NCBI RefSeq assembly: GCF_016097555.1
Contig: NC_054703.1
Location: 21,030,610 to 21,094,609 of the forward strand
Source: Gigantopelta aegis
Lineage: Eukaryota; Mollusca; Gastropoda; Neomphalida; Peltospiridae
Length of the DNA stretch: 64,000 bases
Direction of reading: 5' to 3'
Shown here: positions 20,194 through 30,992 of the stretch, piece by piece
Layout: each line of letters opens with the position of its first letter
Position numbering within the stretch: the stretch's first letter is position 1
Position numbers and translations under genes: made by a program
Notes under the pieces: model-generated
Databases searched by the model: none
Seen by the model: the letters and a program-made list of their open reading frames with translations, nothing else
What the model was told of the DNA's origin: nothing

Positions 20194-20408
20194 TACCAAC
20201 CTCGGTGGTGTCGTGGTTAAGCCATCGGACATAAGGCTGGTAGGTATAGTGTTCGCATCCCGGTACCGGCACCCATCCAGAGCGAGTTATAACGACTCGA
20301 TGGATAGGTGTAAGACCAGACGGTCCAGATAGCTGAGGTGTGTGCCCAGGACAGCGTGCTTAAACCTTAATTGGATATAAGCACGACAATAAGTTGAAAT
20401 AAAATGAA
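20194..20408 (+). mobile_element. SINE D nested in a SINE
   Basis: Head D (CTCGGTGGTGTCGTGGTTAA), body and the tail GATATAAGCACGACAATAAG. The host motif TGGTATAT occurs on both sides as the likely target duplication. Confidence 0.85.
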
Positions 20409-20529
20409 TTGGTATATCAAAGGCCGTGGCATGTGCTATTCTATCTGTGAGATGGTGTATAGAAAAGATCCCTTACTACTAACGGAAAAATGTAGTGGGT
20501 TTTCCATCCAAGACAGTAATACGTATGTC

Positions 20530-20817
20530 CCTGAGTGAGTGCTCCGCAAGGCTCAATGGGTAGGTGTAAACCACTTGCACCGACCAGTGATCCATAAGTG
20601 GTTCAACAAAGGCCATGGTTTGTGCTATCCTGCCTGTGGGAAGCGCAAATAAAAGATCCCTTGCTGCTAATCGAAAAGAGTAGCCCATGAAGTGGCGACA
20701 GCGGGTTTCCTCTCAAAATCTGTGTGGTCCTTAACCATATGTCTGACGCCATATAACCGTAAATAAAATGTGTTGAGTGCGTCGTTAAATAAAGCATTTC
20801 TTTCTTTCTTTTTTTTA
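20530..20817 (+). mobile_element. SINE B1, 5'-truncated, perfect target duplication
   Basis: Begins inside the B body at CTGAGTGAGTGCTCC and runs to tail 1 with a TTTC/poly-T end. It is flanked by perfect 13-bp repeats TAATACGTATGTC (20517-20529 and 20818-20830). Truncation at the 5' end with an intact duplication indicates incomplete reverse transcription. Confidence 0.92.
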
Positions 20818-20915
20818 TAATACGTATGTCAAAATTACCATATGCTTGACATCCAGTAGCCGATGATTACCAAATCAATGTGCTCTAGTGGTGTCGTTAA
20901 ACAAAACAAACTTTA

Positions 20916-21111
20916 CCCCATCTCTTTGCATCAACGAAGTGTTCAAATAACCACGTTAGACGAAATAGCCGAAGTTTAAAATGTGCTGAGGTTTCGTTTT
21001 AAACAAATAATTCTTTTCTTCGCACCTCGTGGTATATAGCCCGTATTATACTGATGCAAAGAAATAATGGACCACGCCAACACTAGCAAGAAAGTGTGAC
21101 TGCAGCCAAAA
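20916..21111. other. unassigned sequence
   Basis: No gene or repeat recognised. Confidence 0.4.
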
Positions 21112-21200
21112 GCCTCATCCATTATATGCACATACCACGTCCTTTGACCAGTTGTGGTGCACTGGTTGGAACGAGCTAATCCTACGTCTGTCAAGTGCTT
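21112..21200 (-). mobile_element. SINE central fragment
   Basis: Complement of the central module (TTATATGCACATACCACGTC to GGTTGGAACGAG) without ends. Confidence 0.7.
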
Positions 21201-21214
21201 GGCATCCAGTAGTT

Positions 21215-21458
21215 GATATAGCGTTCGCTTGATGCACGGTCGGTCTAGGATCGATCCCCGTCGGTGGACCCATTAGGGTATTTCTCGTTCCAGCCAGTTC
21301 CCCACAACTGGTTTCACAAAGGCCGTGGTATTTACTATCCTGTCTGTGGGATGGCGCATACAAAAGATCCCTTGCTGCTAATCGAAAAGAGTAGCCCATG
21401 AAGTGGCGACAGCGGGTTTCCTCTCTTAATATCTGTGTGGCCCTGAACCATATGTATG
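21215..21458 (+). mobile_element. SINE A1 fragment
   Basis: From the head-A anticodon-side region (AGCGTTCGCTTGATGCACGG), with box B GGATCGATCC, through the module to CCATATGTATG. Tail 1 is missing. Confidence 0.85.
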
Positions 21459-21612
21459 TGGGGCGAGACGTAGCCCAGTGGTAAAGCGCTCGCTGAATGC
21501 GCGGTCGGTCTGGGATCGATCACAGTCGGTGGACCCATTGGGCTATTTCTCGTTCCAGCCAGTGAGCCACGACTGGTATATCAAAGGCCGTGGTATGAGC
21601 TGTCCTGTCTTT
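21459..21612 (+). mobile_element. SINE A fragment
   Basis: A new head A (GGGCGAGACGTAGCCCAGTG) starts where the previous copy stops, and this one ends at CTGTCCTGTCTT. Confidence 0.85.
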
Positions 21613-21641
21613 TGACGATGAAAACGGAAGCTTAACACAGG

Positions 21642-22019
21642 CAGTGGCGTATCTAAGGGAGACCCCCAGAGGCCCCCTAGATTTCGAGACAGTTATATGG
21701 TAATTTTATTTGATAATTTTTGACGTTGGATCAGTGCATCACGAGTGCGGTATCAAAGGCCGTGCATATAAAAGTACATACCACGACCTTTGATATATAA
21801 CAGATCCCTTGCTACTAATTGAAAAATGTAGCGGGTTTCCTCTCTAACACAATGCCAAATTACCAAATGTTTAATAATCTAATAGCCGATGATTAATAAA
21901 TCAATGGACTCTAATGGTGTCGTTAAACAAAAAAAGAGTGTTTTTTTAAACTTTGGAGAATCCAAGGAATCACCCCCCCCCCCCCCCCCCCGCCAATGGA
22001 TTTTCTGGACCCGTCACTG
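21642..22019. mobile_element. poly-C TIR element hosting a SINE
   Basis: Left end CAGTGGCGTATCTAAGG, right end GGATTTTCTGGACCCGTCACTG, with a C run at 21974-21991. An ACAGG-like duplication flanks it. The SINE at 21735-21937 is inserted inside. Confidence 0.75.
21735..21937 (+). mobile_element. SINE tail-2 copy, rearranged
   Basis: Contains partial module, a locally inverted bit (GTACATACCACGACCTTTG), GTAGCGGGTTTCCTCTC and tail 2. Confidence 0.75.
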
Positions 22020-22067
22020 AACAGGCTCATAATTATGAAATCAATGTAAGCCTAATCAATAATCATA

Positions 22068-22150
22068 TAATGAATGAATGAATAAATGTTTAACGACACC
22101 CCAGCACGAAAAATACATCGGCTATTGAGTGTCAAACTATGGTAAATGCA
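22068..22150 (-). mobile_element. LINE 3' tail fragment
   Basis: GAATGAATGAATAAATG, then the complement of the LINE tail seen at 50205-50280: ACGACACCCCAGCACGAAAA and ACATCGGCTATTGAGTGTC. Confidence 0.75.
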
Positions 22151-22185
22151 AAAAACAATAATCATGAAACAATGTGTGATGCATC

Positions 22186-22315
22186 TTTTTTTTTCGCGGG
22201 TTTCATCTTTAAGTCTATACGTCAAAATTACCAAATGTTTGACACCCAACAGCTGATGGTTAATGAATCAATATGCTCTAGTGGTGTAAAGAAAACGAAC
22301 TTTAACTTATAGTTT
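22186..22315 (+). mobile_element. SINE tail-2 fragment
   Basis: GCGGGTTTCATCTTTAAGTC to GCTCTAGTGGTGTAAAGAAAACG; a diverged tail 2. Confidence 0.75.
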
Positions 22316-22386
22316 ATGACACATTTAGCAAGTTTACAAGTCCCATTGTTATTACAATAAAACCCGTTCACAGAAATAGCTAGATA

Positions 22387-22454
22387 CAGTAAAGTACTGT
22401 TAGAACGAACGCGCTTACAACAAACTACCGGTTAGAACGAAATTATTGTAAAAA

Positions 22455-22487
<33 letters not shown>

Positions 22488-22835
22488 ATATTAATAAATT
22501 GTAATGTACTGAACAAAAAATGTATAGCGAATTAACTGTTAAAACGAACCAATTTGTTTGTCAAAATTGTGAATTTCAGTGTAAATTAGTATATATACAG
22601 CGAACCGATCATAATTGTATCTTATCAGTCAGTAGCATTAACGGCAATGCACCAAAAACTATTTCACTGATATAGGTGATAATCAATAAAAATGTTAAAA
22701 CAAAACCCACACTAATTCTTGTTTAAATTTGAAAAACTCAAAATGGCCAACTTCCGCAAATATATATAACGAACTACTGACATAACGAACCGATGTGTCT
22801 GGTCCCTTGCAGTTCGTTACACGAGTATTTTACTG
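22387..22835. mobile_element. Tigger/pogo-like MITE
   Basis: The left end reads TA then CAGTAAAGTACTGTTAGAAC, and the right end TATTTTACTG then TA. Repeated AACGAAC motifs near both ends (TTAGAACGAACGCGC, ACATAACGAACCGATG) are typical of pogo/Tigger-derived MITEs. A C run occupies 22457-22487. Class assignment is by end sequence only. Confidence 0.6.
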
Positions 22836-22885
22836 TACATGTTTAAACTCATTCGATATCACAACAGTGTTCTTGTACTGTATTA

Positions 22886-23246
22886 CCGGCCATCGGTCTA
22901 CAGATTGGTAGGTACTGGGTTCGGATCCCAGTCGAGGCATGGGATTTTTAATCCAGATACCGACTCCAAACCCTGAGTGAATTCTCCGCAAGCCTCAATA
23001 AGTTGGTGTAAACCACTTGCACCGACCAGTGATCCATAACTGGTTCAACAAAGGCCATGGTTTGTGCTATCCTGCCTGTGGGAAGCGCAAATAAAAGATC
23101 CCTTGCTGCTAATCGGAAAGAGTAGCCCATGTAGTGGCGACAGCGGGTTTCCTCTCAAAATCTGTGTGGTCCTTAACCATATGTATGACGCCATATAACC
23201 GTAAATAAAATGTGTTGAGTGCGTCGTTAAATAAAACATTTCTTTC
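22886..23246 (+). mobile_element. SINE B1 with target duplication
   Basis: Head B lacks its first bases (starts ACCGGCCATCGG), with box B GGTTCGGATCC, module and tail 1. TTGTACTGTATT before and TTGTACTGTGTT after form a near-perfect duplication. Confidence 0.9.
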
Positions 23247-23418
23247 TTTGTACTGTGTTGTACATATATGTGTATTCTATATTTTAATAACACACAAATG
23301 ATCCAAATTTAGGTGATGTAGTTTTTGTTTCGTAATATTTTGAGGAGAACGAAGGACCGTTCTCGTCTTTCTTCACACAACTGTTTTCGACTTATTTCGA
23401 TGCCTGGACGAACATTAA

Positions 23419-23630
23419 AGTAACTGACCCTAGTTTTTAAACACTACGACGTATTTTTCACCATTCAAGCAGTTTTTAATAATTTAAATTAGAAGTATGT
23501 ACATTTTATTAGTTAGAATATTCATTGTCGTACACCTGAAGTGCTTCTGGTCATCCAGGTTTTTGCAGTAGACAAAAATGGATTATTCATAATTCAATTC
23601 AATTATTTTATTGTATGTAAGGCCATAAGC

Positions 23631-23680
<50 letters not shown>

Positions 23681-24332
23681 TCACACACGAACTCGTATAT
23701 TGATATATTTTGGGACCAGTTGTTCAAATGATTAGCCAACTGTTTTAGAAACACAAAATGGGAACATTTATTATTAAAAACATATCTTGCAACATATCAT
23801 CGATTATCTTACTACGACCTTCCATGGACGCCAACCAAACAAGTTGAGTGATATAAATCAAGATCAATTATGAGTAATAAATATATTAAACTCGCCACCA
23901 CTCCGCACCATGTCTATGTCCCTCGTGCAACAATTCTCACTGTTACTGCCTAAAGCTCGAAACTACTGAAAACTATTTCACTCGGGACACAAACACCATA
24001 CAAAATGGAAGCTCGTCCAATATCCCATAATTATTACATTTCCAAAGAAATATAAAAACAGATATCTATAAAAGCCCGTGGTCAGCTTAACCATTCTTTG
24101 AACAACTGGCCCCTGGTGCAGGTAATTATTCATAATTCTAAAAACACAAGTTTATCTGAGAAGTAATGGTTATCGAGAGAAGCTCTAATTATTTTTAGAC
24201 GGTATTTCCCTGTTTAAACATTACGGACTTTAGCTTCTCACTGTTATAACCTTATCAAAATGTGTTGCAGGTTTGTAGATTAACTAAAATTAGTGTCCAT
24301 TTTCACGGGCTGAAAAACTAGGGTATGCGCCT
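23419..24332 (+). mobile_element. MITE-A copy 3, split by an insertion
   Basis: TTAA at 23415-23418 and 24333-24336. The left end AGTAACTGACCCTAG and right end CTAGGGTATGCGCCT are diverged. The MITE body stops at 23595 and resumes at 24125. Confidence 0.8.
23596..24124. mobile_element. 529-bp insertion with 14-bp target duplication
   Basis: Bounded by perfect direct repeats ATTATTCATAATTC (23582-23595 and 24125-24138). Its left part holds an ATTCA/AATT-rich segment and (AT)n at 23634-23676. The right part (23710-24113) has inverted ends GGGACCAGTTGTTCAAA and TTTGAACAACTGGCCCC and a palindromic core. The long duplication suggests a retroelement or a composite; class unknown. Confidence 0.65.
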
Positions 24333-24339
24333 TTAAGTT

Positions 24340-24884
24340 CACATATTCACAGACGTGATAGTAAAACCAAAATATGTACAAAAATTATGTTTAATTATGC
24401 GTCAAAAGTATGAACACAGGCACCACTCCAATGAAAATATTCATTTTTTTATTAAGTTTCATCTAGTCCTTTAATGACTGGATACAATACAGCCAGGCGG
24501 GGACGCCATTAAGTCACCAGTTGCTATAGAAACCGTCCATTTCATCCCTTCGTCTTTTGTTGGGTAATCCCATTTTCACCGAATCCTCGCTGCTAACAGC
24601 TGATTTCATTCTGGAAAATATATAAACGTAGAAGTATATAAAGACTTAGAAAAGAAAGAAACTGTACTAAGTAACCGAGGCTAACGAATGGTATTTTTAA
24701 TACACGGAGATGGCCGAAGTCTATTTTTGAGTACACTAAATACCGAAAACCACCGAATGTTGTTGCTAATCCACGAAGATTATCGAAGTCTTTTTTTTCC
24801 CCTTTCTTTCTTTTGTTTGTTTGTTTGTTTTGATGTAATAAGGAATAGTATATTATTTTAACATTTAGCACATTTTAAAGCTGC
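24340..24884. other. unassigned sequence
   Basis: AT-rich, no gene recognised. The frame at 24593-24871 (-) has no recognisable domain. Confidence 0.45.
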
Positions 24885-25545
24885 AATTTCGTCTCACCAC
24901 ATTACAACATCATTTACTAATGCAACATACAAACACCTACAGTTTGAATAAACTCACAATTTCACCTCACCATATTAGGCCAACATCATTTACTAATGCA
25001 ACATACAAACACCTACAGTTTGAATAAACTCACAATTTCACCTCACCATATTAGGCCAACATCATTTACTAATGCAAAATACTAACACATCTACAGTTTC
25101 AATAAACTCACAATTTGACCTCACTCTATTAGGCCTACATCATTTACTAATGCAAAATACTAACACATCTACAGTTTCAATAAACACACAATTTCACCTC
25201 ACTATATTAGGCCTGCATTATTTAACTAACACAAAATACTAACACATCTAGTTTCAATAACACAAAATACTAACACATCTAGTTTCAATAAACACACAAT
25301 TTCACCTCACTATATTAGGCCTGCATTATTTAACTAACACACAATACTAACACATCTACAGTTTCAATAAACACACAATTTCACCTCACTATATTAGGCC
25401 AACATCATTTACTAATGCAAAATACTAACACATCTACAGTTTCAATAAACCAACAATCTCGTCGTACCTTATTACAACATATTTATTAATTGCAAAAATT
25501 AAACACATCTACAGTTTTTATTAAACTCACAATATCATCACACCA
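24885..25545. repeat. 76-78-bp tandem repeat
   Basis: AGTTTSAATAAACTCACAAT recurs near 24941, 25017, 25095, 25173, 25250, 25360 and 25438, with ACCTCACTATATTAGGCC between. One unit near 25281 is shortened. About eight diverged copies, non-coding. Confidence 0.95.
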
Positions 25546-25551
25546 TATCTA

Positions 25552-25800
25552 GGGCTATTTCTTGTTCCAGCCAGTACACCAAGGTTGGTATATCAAAGGC
25601 CGTAGTATGTGTTATCATGTCTGTGGAATGGTGCATATAAATGATCCCTTAATTGCTTGCTACCAATGGAAAAATTTAGCGGATTTTCTCTCTAAGACTG
25701 TAATGTCAAAATTACCAAATGTTTGACATTGAATAGTCGATGATTAATAAATCGATGTGTTCTAGTGGTGTCGTTAAACAAAACAAACTTTAACTTGAAA
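25552..25800 (+). mobile_element. SINE tail-2 copy, head incomplete
   Basis: From GGGCTATTTCTTGTTCCAGC through the module to tail 2 (GGTGTCGTTAAACAAAACAA). Confidence 0.85.
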
Positions 25801-26067
25801 CTTTATAATATTAATATTGGCTGCCGAACTGCTGCGAACTGAGTAACCGGACATTATTACTAAAAATATTTTGTTTTCAGAAATGTTTTCTTTTGTCATA
25901 GGCCTAGAAGCATGCAACTTGGCACATTTATAGGAGATGTCCTTCTGGCAAGTTTTAGTTGTAAAGCCATTTAGACTACGCCCCCGAACACCTTGGATTA
26001 TCAAACACTGGGCCCGCGTTCAGTGAGAGTGAACGATGCGAAGGTTCGCGAAAAATGTAATTGTTAC

Positions 26068-26070
<3 letters not shown>
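25801..26070. other. unassigned sequence
   Basis: No gene or repeat recognised before the GA tract. Confidence 0.4.
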
Positions 26071-26159
<89 letters not shown>

Positions 26160-26188
26160 AGAGAGAGAGAGAGGGGGGGCGGGGGCGG

Positions 26189-26270
<82 letters not shown>
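26071..26270. repeat. (GA)n microsatellite with G-rich centre
   Basis: Two GA blocks separated by GGGGGGCGGGGGCGGGGG-like text at about 26150-26190. Confidence 0.98.
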
Positions 26271-26275
26271 AGACA

Positions 26276-26559
26276 GAGATAGATATGTTCAGGGGGGAGG
26301 AAAAGAGAAAGCGAGAGAGAAGTCTTCTTTAAATAAGATGAATGAAATAAAAATATAATATTATGGTAAGCCAAGTGAATTAAATAAATGAATAGACAAA
26401 TTTATAACTAAACTACCTTTGTTTTAAACTCTGGTAATCCGCGTTTTACACACCATTAAACGCTTGAAACATCAATAATCAAAACAAGAAAAGGCAACCC
26501 CCCCCCCCCCCCCCCCGAAAAAAACCCCGAAAAACATTCCAATATTGTAATCGACACCA
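26276..26559. other. unassigned, with poly-C at 26497-26516
   Basis: AT-rich sequence following the GA tract. No gene recognised. Confidence 0.4.
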
Positions 26560-27265
26560 CTCGACTATACAACGTAACTCAGAAAAGGGAAACAACTCCA
26601 CTGCAGTTTTTGTTGCGTGGCCAATATGGCGGCCAGCAATAATTAAAGACGGTTGGGTCCTTAGAAGAGATATTCACGTTAATCGCTCAATTACTACGTC
26701 TGAATGGAAGCTTGCCACACTAAAGATCTTTTCAAGTAGAAAACACAGTCATTTTGACATAACGGCAAACGCTAGCCCAGGGGAGGGAACCAATTAAACA
26801 ACCGCGCGGACAGCTCGAGTGGCAGCAGTAATCAATTAGCGCGCGCATTTCGATATCACGCGCTGTGACGTATAATCCCGCGTGTATCACATTTCAATCG
26901 CTAGAATATTGTGCAGGCGGTATGCACAGGCCCGGGTGAATTGTCTTCGTTGTGTTGGAAACACGCGAAAAAAGGCTCAATCTAGTTGGGGTTTTTAAAA
27001 AAAACAAATAATCAAACATGCCTAAAAGAAGATGTAAACTTATTAAGAATAATTAACAAATAATTGTTGAAAATATTTTAAGATAAAAATATAAAGAAAT
27101 AAAAAGTAACCAGTGACGTAGTTTATTTAAAATGCGATGGGATTGGTTGTGACGAAGTTTTAAGGGAGATAACTCGGCTTATATATGGCGGTGGTGGGCA
27201 TTTGCGTGCATAAAATAAAACTCACTTATATTAATATCTTGTTTATTTTGCTATAATTGGGGTAT
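26560..27265. other. unique, motif-rich non-coding block
   Basis: No similarity to any repeat in this window. It has mixed composition with GCGCGCGCATTTCGATATCA, TGACGTATAAT, ATTAAAG and AATTAGCG motifs. It could be a regulatory block or a promoter-proximal region of a gene outside the window; nothing here proves it. Confidence 0.3.
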
Positions 27266-27271
27266 TAACTT

Positions 27272-28290
27272 TAAAGGCACTAAGTCACGGATTTAATATT
27301 CTTATTTTATTTTTATTTCTCTAAATATGAATTATTAATGGAACTTACATTTATTTGAAATACCAAACCTCACTATTGTATCACCCAAGACGTTTTAATT
27401 AAATCACACTGGATGGGATTCCATGTCACATAGGATGGGATTCCCTGTCACCCTGTCGTCAATTAAAAGTTTTGAATTTTGGAACTCTTTCACGCTAAGT
27501 GAAGAAATTACAACACCTGAACTCCTTGCATCTTTTCTAAAATATTTCCACTGCTGGAAATAGTCAAACTGTTCCGACTGAAATGGGATATTTGCGTCGC
27601 CATTTTGACACTGAACGCTTAAACGGTGGGTGCCCGTCACGTGACTAAAAATAATACGTCACACCTCTGCAAACCAAATAGCCGTTATTTTTCTTTGAAT
27701 TATGGATCATGGACATAATTCAATTATTTTTACAAATATCAATAATACGAGGGATATGGTGGTTATGTAGGTAGTTAAATAAAGTACTTTCAGGGACAAA
27801 TCAAATGAATATATTTTCAGATAATACTTTGTTGGGTCATTAATTAGGTCAGCCATCCGTGACTGAGTGCCTTTAATGCTTCAACACGCAACTGTAGAGA
27901 CACGGATACCGCGTTCAAAGCGTGCCTCATCAGACATAGTATTACTCGAATATCATTTAGTGCAACAACAGAGCTCTTTAAATTATACATGGTAGCAAAA
28001 TTTTCTACATCTATTTCAGTTTTAAATTTAGTTTGTAATTGCATCTATGTATTTTCACTATAGAACATGCTAACATTTATTATTATTTATTTATTTATTA
28101 TTATTATTATATTTTTGTACGTTTTAGACTCCTTATAAAAGAGTTCCAATTTTTAAAAATGAAGTTGCTCACAGATTGTCATGGGATTCACCCAATCGAG
28201 GTTCAATTAAAATGTTTTGGGTGATACGATAGCGAGGTTTGGTATTCCAAAATAATATAATTTCCATTTATAATCCATATTTAGAAAAAC
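27272..28290. repeat. nested inverted repeats
   Basis: Two inverted pairs overlap. Pair 1: AAAGGCACTAAGTCACGGAT at 27274-27293 faces ATCCGTGACTGAGTGCCTTT at about 27853-27872, both at TTAA. Pair 2: 27318-27440 faces 28165-28275, sharing CTAAATATG, AATACCAAACCTC, TATCACCCAA and TTTTAATT. Together they look like a rearranged TIR element. No gene is inside; the frames at 27404-27640 (-) and 27844-28044 (-) are not recognisable. Confidence 0.75.
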
Positions 28291-28611
28291 AAGGCCCACT
28301 AAATCTGTTATTTTTAATTAAAATACGTATTAGTGCTGGGTGAATTTGACTATTTGAATGTTTCTCGCAAAACATGTTATTAAAAAAAAAAAGATAAAGA
28401 AAACGTTTTTAACATGCACTGATATTAACATCTTTAGATGGAACTGTAGACGACACCGAATAAAAGTACATTTAATTCCACAGAATTATTGTGAACACAA
28501 ATAAAAACAGGAGTGTACTCAAGCTACTTACTACAGAGAAAAACGGGAGAGATACCCGCCAGTTATCGCCCCAGTATATTAATTAGTATACATGTATAAA
28601 GAGGGAATCTC
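28291..28611. other. unassigned sequence
   Basis: AT-rich, no gene recognised. Confidence 0.4.
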
Positions 28612-28843
28612 ACCCCAGCCCAAAAACTAACCCTAGCCCTAACTCTAACTAACACAATACCTAACTCTAACCCTAAACCTATATGTAACTCTAATCTTAA
28701 AACTAACGCTAACCCTAACCTTAAATCTAACTAACACAAAAACTAACCCTAACCCTAACCCTAAACGTAACAAATTTCAAAACTAACTCTGACCCTAACC
28801 CTAAATGTTACTCTAATCTTAAAACTAAACCTAACCCTAACAA
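28612..28843. repeat. degenerate telomere-like repeats (CCCTAA)n
   Basis: Runs such as CTAACCCTAACCCTAACCCT near 28743-28765 are interspersed with ACTCTAA, TCTTAAAACTAA and CTAACACAAAA variants. This is an interstitial, diverged array of the animal telomere hexamer type. Confidence 0.8.
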
Positions 28844-28853
28844 TGGGGTGTGG

Positions 28854-28857
28854 GGGT

Positions 28858-28896
<39 letters not shown>
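28854..28896. repeat. poly-G tract
   Basis: About 40 G residues immediately after the telomere-like array. Confidence 0.95.
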
Positions 28897-28897
<1 letters not shown>

Positions 28898-29827
28898 CAC
28901 GGTAAGATATTTGATCGAAGAATAAAGAATAGTGGACCTACCTTTTCCGAAAGCTATTATGTGAATATAGCGTTTGCATCATCAGCGATTGTAGTTCTGA
29001 AACAGAAAAAAAGGTACACTATATCAATTATATACTATTAAAAAAAAGTAGGGGAACTCTAATAAGAATTTACACTTGCCAAAATTGTAAGGTATATTAG
29101 CTGTGGGGAATGGTTATATGATAATAGTGAATTAATTTGGCAAACATTACAACCGGTAGTTCAGTATTACAGTAGGTTTTATGACCACCAAGATTTTAAA
29201 GAAAGATTGGGGTCAGAAGTGAAATTTGAAAGTTGACGTTTTTTTTATCAGTAAATCGCAAATTCAAACAATAAAAATGACTAAAAACAAAACAATAACA
29301 ACTGTATGATCAACAGAATGAAAACGATTGACAGAAATAATGTGTTCCACAGTGATTAATGGACCTTCCTGGAAATTGTCAAAATCGAGAATAACACCCC
29401 ACGTACGTGTACGGGGCAACTGCGGTGATGCATGTGCAAACTATGGAATGTGTTTCGATATGTTGATAAACAGACCTGAACGTTCTTTACTAGGAAGTCT
29501 GTGGTCAAAACGTATATTCGGTCTAATAGTTGATATTAACATTAATATTTCAGGTTCCCCTACTTTTTTGAAGAGTATATATCTCTTTCAACCGATGACG
29601 GTAATGTAGTGTTGAATATAGTGTTGGTATTCGGTAAGAATTTCATCATCAATCATCGGTTAAAATCGGTTTGCATCAACCGATCAACTTTCGATTACAC
29701 GACCGATTACATCGGTTAGGATTACATGACCATTAGAAGAATTTAAATTATAAGGACGATGCACCTATTGCCGTGTTCACCGGGATCTAGTCCCTACACA
29801 AGACCCTACCTTTAATAACTATTTAAT
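28897..29827. other. unassigned; AATCGGTT-rich segment at 29640-29725
   Basis: No gene recognised. The end of the region carries ATCGGTTAAAATCGGTTTGC and CCGATTACATCGGTTAGG, similar to 38160-38335. The frame at 29328-29609 (+) has no recognisable domain. Confidence 0.4.
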
Positions 29828-30150
29828 ATCTTTATATTTATCATATAACATTTAGTGAAATATCGTAAAATATCAGTGACGATAACACATTTTAGAGTGA
29901 AAATTTCACTGTAAGAAAGCCGGAACTATTTTGCTGCTGGCATTTTAAAAATAAAGGTAAATGGACAAAAGTTATATAATAACAAAACAATTTCATGTTG
30001 TTTTGTCAAATATGATTTATATCTCATCTCGTGAAGTTTGCAATCATATCACACTCGTCGCGCAAACGCGACTCGTGAGAGATAACTGCAAACTTCACGA
30101 GATGAGATATAAATCATATTTGGCAAAAACCCCATGAAATGTCCTATATG
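29828..30150 (+). mobile_element. hairpin element R, copy 1
   Basis: A long hairpin at 30003-30128: TATGATTTATATCTCATCTC plus CGTGAAGTTTGCA, repeated in reverse with a CGCGCAAACGCG-containing loop. The left flank (TTAGTGAAATATCG, AAAGCCGGAACTATTTTGCT) matches the reverse complement of 33300-33520, so the two are inverted copies of one element. Confidence 0.8.
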
Positions 30151-30765
30151 TAGACTTGAAAATAAACCTCAACCCCAACATTTATTCCCATTCTTTCTTT
30201 GGACGTCATATAATAATTCACACAATCGATTATGTTTAAAAAAAATATATAAACAGATCAATTTTCGCTTATAATCGATCATTGGAATGTTAATAGTAAT
30301 CCGTATTTTTGAAATGTAGATATTTCGAATTATTGTATATGTATTACACTATAAAGTAAATTATATTGCCGATGTTACACTATTTCTGTATCTAAAACCC
30401 CCAAATATATTTTATAAATATTAACTAGAAATTTCGAATTATTGTATATATATATATTACAATATATAAGATGTTATGTTCTATTGTGCTATAGATGCCA
30501 ATTTATTGTACTACAGTCGAACTTCGTTAACTCGAAGTTGAAGGGGACGACGAAATAGTTCGAGTTTCAGGGAGTTCGAGTTTTCGAAATTCGTACAACA
30601 GACCCCAAAGTGAAACTGCATTGTAGTATTATCATTTCGTTGATATCGGAAGACACGTTTGCTGCTCCATCCCTGCTGTATTTTTGATTTATGCAGCTGC
30701 ACAAACTGTTGTAAATCACATTCATGTATCGCCGTATGGTGATCTGAGTGTAAATAAGTTCTGGA
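30151..30765. other. AT-rich unassigned sequence
   Basis: Contains AATCGATTAT-type text near 30225-30285 and TATATATATATT near 30445. Frames at 30511-30846 (-) show no known domain. Confidence 0.4.
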
Positions 30766-30989
30766 CTCCGTTCCACGAAGCGATCTTAGCGCTAAGATCG
30801 TCTTAAGGAAGGAAGGAAATGTTTTATTTAACGACGCACTCAACACATTTTATTTACGGTTATATGGCGTCGAACATATGGTGAAGAACCACACAGATAC
30901 TGAGAGGAAACAAAAGACCATCTTAAGTACATAAGACAGTTATGAACTTAACATGATCTTAGGGCTAAGATCGCTTTGTGGAACAGGGC
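30766..30989 (+). mobile_element. MITE-C copy 1, with embedded SINE piece
   Basis: Left end CCGTTCCACGAAGCGATCTT and right end GATCGCTTTGTGGAACAGGG are inverted. A minus-strand SINE tail-1 piece (30807-30910) sits inside. Its left junction reads CTTAAGGAAGG. Confidence 0.85.
30807..30910 (-). mobile_element. SINE tail-1 piece inside MITE-C copy 1
   Basis: GGAAGGAAATGTTTTATTTA to ACTGAGAGGAAAC; the same junctions occur in MITE-C copy 2. Confidence 0.85.
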
Positions 30990-30992
30990 ACT

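Larger units (their letters stand above)
20165..20915 (+). mobile_element. SINE tail-2 host copy carrying two insertions
   Basis: Host pieces 20165-20193, 20409-20529 and 20831-20915 join into one 5'-truncated SINE ending in tail 2. A SINE D and a SINE B1 have inserted into it in the same orientation. Confidence 0.85.
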
